Part shown: positions 57,441-64,000 of the stretch, one piece after another
Numbering within the stretch: position 1 is the stretch's first letter
How the letters are laid out: the number at the start of each line of letters is the position of its first letter
Source: Cristatella mucedo
Taxonomy: Eukaryota; Bryozoa; Phylactolaemata; Cristatellidae
NCBI GenBank assembly: GCA_009760855.2
Contig: WPIO01000011.1
Location: forward strand, 3,194,001-3,258,000
Length of the DNA stretch: 64,000 nucleotides
Direction of reading: 5' to 3'
Notes under the pieces: model-generated
Seen by the model: the letters and a program-made list of their open reading frames with translations, nothing else
Database searches by the model: none
Told to the model about the DNA's origin: nothing
Program-made: the position numbers and the translations under genes

Positions 57441-58074
57441 GCTGAAGTGGTCATATGGTAAAAGCTAATTTTGGAGCAAAACCACCAGATTTTGTGTATG
57501 CATGGATGATTAAATTTGACAATAAACAATGACACTGAAAAATAAATTAATAATGTCATAAGACTACTAAAAAGAAACCATACCTGATTAGCGAAAGTAA
57601 CATGTACAATTATTAGCAACACACCTCAATAGCAATAAATAATGGTTCACACATGCAAAGCATACTTTTGCCAAGTATATATATTTTCGATTATTTTAAA
57701 ATGTCACGAGGTTACAGTAGCAAATAAAAAATGCAAATACTCTTTTATTTTTTTAGGGAAGTCAACAATTATTTATTCGGGTGCAAAAATGTTTCTTTAT
57801 CCTTAAGGATATTGAATGCCTTAGTCCCTCTATATGCACTCAGCTCCGATGCATACAAACGATGGTGCAATTTGGTCGACGAGTCAGCTCTGGGCTGCAC
57901 TTGCTGTGCTGTCAGCCAGCCAGAGATTTGTTGTCCTCTAAAAGCATTAAAAAACAAAGGCATTGAGCTGGCATCGAGCAGGCCATTGATCATCAAAATC
58001 TTGGCATCTGTGGCATATATGTGACATATATCTCTTGTCACCTGGGTCATGTTTGCTGCTTCCTCAGATGTTCA
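57441..58074. other. Unannotated AT-rich sequence
   Basis: No supported gene; small frames of about 95 codons have no recognisable domain. Confidence 0.5.
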
Positions 58075-58197
58075 TCCTGGTTTGAGGGTAAGGTGCTTGC
58101 CTTTGACGCCAGGAGGTTGTGGGCTCGAGCTCTTCGGCAAAGTTGTGAAGCGCCTGCCTGGACGGACAGAGCTTCAGTTCATTTTAAAATGGTAGGC
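58075..58197 (+). mobile_element. SINE-2 copy, interrupted by SINE-1
   Basis: GGGTAAGGTGCTTGCC, GTTGTGGGCTCGAGCTC, GTGAAGCGCCTGCCTGGAC. Its expected 3' end (GGTCCTATACAAATGAATTA) appears only after the SINE-1, at about 58359-58380. Confidence 0.7.
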
Positions 58198-58345
58198 TGA
58201 CTTAACGGCCTCATTTGTATTGCAGCAGACGAACCATAACGGCCACTACCACAGCTTGCAGTGGGAAATGAGGGATCGCCCACAGCAGGAGTCGAACCCA
58301 CCACCTCGGACATGAGTTTCGAGCACCTTACCCGTTGGTAAAGAC
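58198..58345 (-). mobile_element. SINE-1 copy nested in SINE-2
   Basis: Antisense SINE-1: TAACGGCCTCATTTGTATTG, GGGATCGCCCACAGCAGGAG, inverted B-box GTCGAACCCACC, and CGAGCACCTTACCCGTTGG. Confidence 0.8.
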
Positions 58346-58371
58346 CCAGGGACAATTAGGGTCCTATACAA

Positions 58372-59260
<889 letters not shown>

Positions 59261-59327
59261 ACAGAGAGACAGAGAGAGAGAGACAGACAGACAGACGGAC
59301 AGATAGAGAGAGAGAGAGAGAGAAAAA
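59261..59327. repeat. (GA)n/(GACA)n microsatellite
   Basis: GA and GACA units. It lies shortly before the first copy of the 116-bp direct repeat; a much larger GA tract follows the second copy. Confidence 0.93.
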
Positions 59328-59383
59328 GCAAGCTGTATGATGTATGTTGATGTGATGATGTAGCTTAGCTGGTGATCTTAGCT

Positions 59384-59499
59384 TACCTGCTTAGCTGCTG
59401 ATCCACGGTTATTCTGTTCGGCCAGCCAGTGGCTAGCCTTGCAGATCCCTTATGCGACTTTCTTAAGTGCCGACTTTTCGTGGGCACGTTACAACCTAA
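59384..59499 (+). repeat. 116-bp direct repeat, copy 1
   Basis: Nearly identical to 60012-60126: both contain GCTTAGCTGC(T/C)GATCCACGG, GGCCAGCCAGTGGCTAGCC and CGACTTTTCGTGGGCACGT. Only a few differences. Spacing about 630 bp. Confidence 0.95.
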
Positions 59500-59591
59500 G
59501 CTTTCAGCATCGATTAAACCCTAGCTAGTGAGATGATGATGATCACCATTTCAATCTAGGAGAAATTTCTTCATCAGGACCGAGGTTAAAA

Positions 59592-59872
59592 CAGTGGCAG
59601 AGCCAGGCCAGGGAGCAGGGAGGCTTTTTTGTCCCCGCCCCCCCCCCCCTGTAGCTGGGCAGCGACCTGGCGGCCACCCCTACTCCTACGCCCACCAACC
59701 GTCACTAACGATGAAAGGATGTGCTAAATCCACTCGATTAACAATCGCCGAGTTCATGCCGAATAAGCACTGCGATTTTGCACTATAATTTTTCAGTAAT
59801 TGTGCATTTTGCCTACGTGCACGAAAATCTTGAGGGTCTTTACCCGCAATGAAAATCGTGGCTCAGCCTGTG
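59592..59872. mobile_element. 281-bp hAT-like MITE
   Basis: Left end CAGTGGCAGAGCCAGG; the reverse complement of the right end is CACAGGCTGAGCCAC, agreeing at about 11 of 15 bases. Both flanks have GGTTAAAA (59584-59591 and 59873-59880), an exact 8-bp target-site duplication, as for hAT elements. CAGTGGC-GAGCCAGG ends followed by a G/C homopolymer are common among hAT MITEs. No coding capacity. A truncated relative is at 12345. Confidence 0.88.
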
Positions 59873-60011
59873 GGTTAAAATCGTGTAGCTCTAATGACGG
59901 TAACGGTCAGCAGTGAGTCAGTAAGGACCACGGCCAGTCACGCCTCAAAAGGAAAAGTCGAAAACCATTCAACTAGTGCAGGGGGCCTACCTGGTGACTT
60001 TTGGGACCAGA

Positions 60012-60126
60012 AACCTGCTTAGCTGCCGATCCACGGTTATTCTGTTCGGCCAGCCAGTGGCTAGCCTTGCAGATCCCTTATGCGACTTTCTTAAGTGCCG
60101 ACTTTTCGTGGGCACGTCACAACCTA
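60012..60126 (+). repeat. 116-bp direct repeat, copy 2
   Basis: Second copy of the repeat at 59384. The hAT MITE lies between the copies. Confidence 0.95.
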
Positions 60127-60309
60127 CTCCTTGCTAGTGCCATCAATTCTCCAGTCGACTGCTGCTCCTGTTCTCCCTTGCATCTGCAGCAGCAGATAAT
60201 AGCATGGAGGCATGCAGAGCCCACCCACCCTCCCACCTGTGCCACTCGTCGGCTGCAACAGTACAGTGCCTCGGGTCTGCCAAGCCTGCCAAGCAGTGAC
60301 ATAGGGGGC

Positions 60310-60311
<2 letters not shown>

Positions 60312-60403
<92 letters not shown>

Positions 60404-60575
60404 GAGAGAGAGAGAGGGGAGAGAGAGGGGGGGGTGAGAGAGGGGGAGAGACAGACAGAGACAGACAGACATAGAGAGCCAGACAGACACATAGAGACCG
60501 GTGAGGAAGGGAGAGAGAGAGAGGAGGGAGAGAGAGGAGGGAGAGAGAGGAGGGAGAGAGAGGAGGGAGAGAGAG

Positions 60576-60631
<56 letters not shown>

Positions 60632-60743
60632 AGGAGAGAGAGAGGGAGAGAGAGGAGGGAGAGAGAGGAGAGAGAGAGAGGAGAGAGAGAGAGGAGAGAG
60701 AGAGAGAGGAGAGAGGAGAGAGAGAGGAGGGAGAGAGAGGAGG

Positions 60744-60781
<38 letters not shown>

Positions 60782-60868
60782 GAGGGAGAGAGAGGAGGGA
60801 GAAAGAGGAGGGAGAGAGAAGAGGGAGAAAGAGGAGGGAGAAAGAGGAGGGAGAGAAAGAGGAAGAGA
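60312..60868. repeat. Large (GA)n/(GGGA)n microsatellite
   Basis: About 560 bp of purine-only sequence: a pure GA tract of about 85 bp, a GACA patch near 60450-60490, then imperfect GA with GAGGGA units. All frames remain open on both strands, giving Arg/Glu or Ser/Leu/Pro peptides up to 301 codons. These are not genes. Confidence 0.97.
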
Positions 60869-61179
60869 ATAATCTGCCCAGCTCATCGGCACTGGCTTCG
60901 ACACAAGCACTAGTTGTCACACTTATGAGCTGGCTTAATTGTTTTGCTCGATTGTTTGTAGCTCTTTGCAATGTCAACTCAGATGCATCCGGCAGTGCTG
61001 AATTACCACCAAATTGTGGCACTGATAACTACCTGCTACCTGCATTCAGCTCTGCAGGTACTCAAGCCATGATAGTAAGCTTGCATCGGCAACAAGACGG
61101 GATCAAGCCATTTTTGCCATGTTTTCGGAAAGTATAAAATTTCCTGGAATACTTTTCGTAAATAAAAACTGTGCAACCG
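60869..61179. other. Unannotated sequence
   Basis: No recognised feature. Confidence 0.5.
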
Positions 61180-61272
61180 TTTAACTGCTACCACTAACCA
61201 TTCGATCTTGCTTCCTTTGCAGTAAATGTAAAGTGCCTAGAAAAGAGATTGAGCTCCCTGAGGGTTTCCCAT
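61180..61272 (+). mobile_element. LINE-B 3' end
   Basis: TGCTACCACTAACCATTCGA, AAAGTGCCTAGAAAAGAGAT and GAGCTCCCTGAGGG, then lost. Confidence 0.8.
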
Positions 61273-61803
61273 CAACTACCTCGATACCTTTTCATTGAAC
61301 AACTGGCGCTTTCACTTGCTTGAAAATGGTTAATTTGACCAGCGACCACCGAGACCAGGGCTGGCTGGAGTAACACGTCGGTTCACCAGCCAATGCCCCC
61401 ATCTTTCTCAAAAGATCGCCAGCTGCCTCCTGGCCTCCAGGCAGACGGCAGCCTCTCCCAGGGTATACTCCATATCCGGTTAGCTGCCTGAACAAGATTT
61501 CCCTGAAGGCTGACCACGGTCAGGGTGGCTAGATGCCTGCTGTCGCACGGGGCGGGCAGGCAGCTAGGCACTCAAGTGACCGCAGAAGGCCAGCCTTCGT
61601 TTACTTCCTGTAGACGAACCCGGCATCGGTTCGGCTCCATCGCCACTCGGTGCCACGAACTGGCCGAGGTACCGCCGGGTGAAGCCCAGTTCTTCTCAGC
61701 TTCAGCCTCCAGCTCCACGGAGTAGTGGAGAGTGCCTAAATTCGGTAAAGTGGCAAATGCTGCAAATTGGCCTTGCCTAGAAAACAATGATAGCAGCAAT
61801 AAG
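61273..61803. other. Unannotated GC-moderate sequence
   Basis: About 530 bp; overlapping short frames without recognisable domains. Confidence 0.5.
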
Positions 61804-61949
61804 AATAAGACTACATTTGCATAGCACCTTAAAGAGAACTGAACTTCTGTCGAGGCACTTTACAGATGCTGTAGAAAAAGCGTTGCCAGATGATTGGGGG
61901 TAACATCCGCAAGCATCAGGCCGAGTGTAAGCAGGATCACAGAGTAAAA
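61804..61949 (-). mobile_element. LINE-B 3' end
   Basis: Antisense ACATTTGCATAGCACCTTAA, GTCGAGGCACTTTACAGATG and GATTGGGGGTAACATCCGCA. Truncated and abutting a plus-strand LINE. Confidence 0.8.
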
Positions 61950-62545
61950 TTAGCCAATTCCTCGGTCACATCTCGTCTAGAGCACTGTAACTCTCCCCTC
62001 GACGGTTTTCCTACCTGTACAATAAGATGCTAGCTTGTATGAAGATGGTGATGCAAAACTCGGCTGCTCGGCCTGTCTGCTGTGAGCATCTCAGCTGTCA
62101 TGTCTCAGGCCACTTCTCTTTGACCTTTGACTTGCACTTGTTCTCCACCGAGCAGCATATCGACCTCAAGATCCTGTCATTAAGTGTTTCATCCTCCTGC
62201 TCCTTCCAGAACTACTTATTCTCTCGTGTCCGCCTCACCGAATACCACCTGCTTCTCTGACTCAGGTCGTGTAGCCATGTCTCGAATCAGTCACAATTCC
62301 CTTTGGAGATCGTGCATGCAATTCTGAAGTACCTAGCTCGCCTGGAACTCCCGGCCGACAGAGGCAACCCCAAATTTTTTGACATTCGATGCAAACGAGA
62401 AACCCACCTGCCCGGCACAACATTTGCATTGCCCACGTGAATACAGCTATAATTGCTTACCTGTACTATGATTGTGCATGCTGCTACCTCTCACCCATTT
62501 ATAGGCACTTATTTCAGACCGTGTGAAGAACCTAGAACGGGATTT
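61950..62545 (+). mobile_element. Decayed LINE-B 3' portion
   Basis: Plus-strand pol C-terminal codons (VMQNSAARPVCCEHLSC, then the QHIDLKILSLSVSS region) and a degraded 3' UTR (GTGAAGAACCTAGAACGGGA), ending at a CT microsatellite. Frames are broken. Confidence 0.75.
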
Positions 62546-62547
62546 GG

Positions 62548-62550
<3 letters not shown>

Positions 62551-62610
<60 letters not shown>

Positions 62611-62622
62611 TCTTTCTCTCTC
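62551..62622. repeat. (CT)n microsatellite
   Basis: About 70 bp of CT dinucleotides following the degraded LINE 3' end. Confidence 0.95.
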
Positions 62623-64000
62623 AGGAGTGCAATAAGAATGATCTCTGCTCTATATTATTTTAGCTTCACAGCATCGGCAGTATCATTGGGATCATTGACG
62701 CTTGAGTTGATGCACCGTACGATCGTTACTGTGCAACTGCCTGCCACACCTCGTTTTCTGGACTCGTCCTCCGAAAGTGGTGGTAATCCAGGCTGTGGTC
62801 CGGGATTACCACGTGGTACTGAGTCACACCACACGGTAGCACTTGATACTAGGTAGAACAGACGTGTTCTCTAGTCTTTATGCAGCCCTAATGCACCTGC
62901 CAAATGTGTGCAGCTTTAAAAAAAATACCGATGAGTTACCCTAGCAACTGAAAAGAAAAAAGGATACCTCCTAATCTTGTCGAGAGCGAAACCCGAAGAT
63001 CGTCGTAAGTTCATGCGTTACACACAGGTCCGACTCATAAACTTCGACGGCAGGCATGACAGTACATTCACTTATTACAGCAGCAGGCTAGATTGGAAGT
63101 TAGTATCGCAATCTGAGAAACATCTACTTGTAAAGGTATCAACGGCCGAAACAGCAGCAGAGTCGGTTGGCTTCGGCAGCACACAGTGTTATTATATATT
63201 TCATGTGCATGAGAGAGGGAGATGAGAGGGTGAGTACAGACACCTGGATTCGTAGCACTGAACTTGAAAATAGGGAAGCCGGCCAGTGGGTGAGGTGATC
63301 GACGGCGAGTTTGGCTGCCACATGTCATTTCACCCCACCCAAAATTGCTATCCGTTGAAAGGTTTCGCACTGCAAACCGATTAGAGCTGGTAGCAGTCGG
63401 CGCAAGAAATAAACTACGAAACCACTCGATTAATAAGCAGAGAGGCAAGCTATACTACTACTACATCTCTTATGTATTATCGTCTGACCGAAATACCCAG
63501 TGCGCAATGCGAGATAGAATGTTTTAACTATCGCCGAATGTCACTGTTTCCAAGCGCGGCAGCCATGTGTCGGAATGGGAACCTTTCTTCCGTTCGCATC
63601 CCCATCGCTCGCATGGGCAACTCTAGGATCGCACGGCTAGCCCCCCCCCCCATACCGAGGTCGGCTGGGCACGAAGCCAAGTCGGCATCGCAAGCAGCAA
63701 GGTGACGCTGAGAAGTCAGCCTGGGGCGGGAAATGAATCAAAAGGTGCTATAAATGTGTACCGCTTCGCTTACATGCCTGCGCAAAGCAAATCGCCACGA
63801 CGCGACGCTGCGAAGATTCGGCGGGAATGCCGTTGGCGGGAAGGCGGGCGTCGGACGTCACGTGGCTCACCAAACCAGCTGTGCTTTAATGTTAAAGAAT
63901 CTCGCTATTTATTCACCAATCTTAAGAAAAAAATATTTTATTAATTAATAAATGCAATTCTGCAATATTGCATACATTTTAAGCCTTTTGTATTCTTTCT
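62623..64000. other. Unannotated right end of window
   Basis: Contains a C-run at about 63642-63651 and frames of 60-126 codons without recognisable domains. No mobile element recognised. Confidence 0.5.

Noticed and set aside
60001-61022. Open frames up to 301 codons across the GA repeat
   Set aside because: Same low-complexity artefact; flanking residues show no domain.

Overview
This is eukaryotic nuclear DNA, almost certainly from an animal and most likely an invertebrate. It has spliced genes with GT-AG introns, two conserved single-copy animal genes, CR1/L2-type LINEs, tRNA-derived SINEs, hAT-type miniature transposons and long microsatellites. I cannot name the species. Host coding sequence is very sparse; most of the window is intronic or intergenic DNA filled with decayed retroelements.

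The host genes sit near the centre. On the minus strand, four exons (29244-28823, 26935-26693, 26602-26493, 17535-17391) join in phase to encode the first ~306 residues of GTDC1/QTMAN, the tRNA-queuosine mannosyltransferase. The remaining exons were not found and probably lie left of base 1, so most of 1-17390 may be GTDC1 intron. On the plus strand, head to head across about 290 bp, lies LAMTOR5 (exons 29535-29595 and 29704-29818), a Ragulator subunit. Its last exon was not found. The two genes probably share a bidirectional promoter.

The mobile elements fall into several families. LINE-A and LINE-B are related CR1/L2-like LINEs with AAT/ATT-repeat 3' tails. The best copy is a near full-length LINE-A at about 40940-44420, whose pol frame is collinear but has two in-frame stops. 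LINE-C is a second, more diverged family (51835-54045, 30720-31283, 3684-4064). SINE-1 is a tRNA-headed SINE ending in an ATTT-type tail. SINE-2 is a tRNA-headed SINE whose 3' end matches the LINE 3' end. Two small hAT-like elements have exact 8-bp target-site duplications (32471-32869 and 59592-59872).

Layout: 1-17390, possible GTDC1 intron 4 or flank with a 440-bp CT/CTGT microsatellite and many antisense LINE ends; 17391-29244, GTDC1 exons and introns; 29245-29534, shared promoter; 29535-29818, LAMTOR5 exons; 29819-40940, repeats plus GC-rich blocks at 34.6-35.5 and 39.0-40.2 kb; 40940-44420, LINE-A; 44.4-64 kb, nested LINE/SINE insertions, a GC-rich block at 46.0-47.8 kb, large GT and GA microsatellites and a hAT MITE. 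The long low-complexity open frames over CT/GA repeats and the overlapping frames in GC-rich blocks are not supported as genes. No CRISPR array, operon, rRNA or functional tRNA gene was seen.
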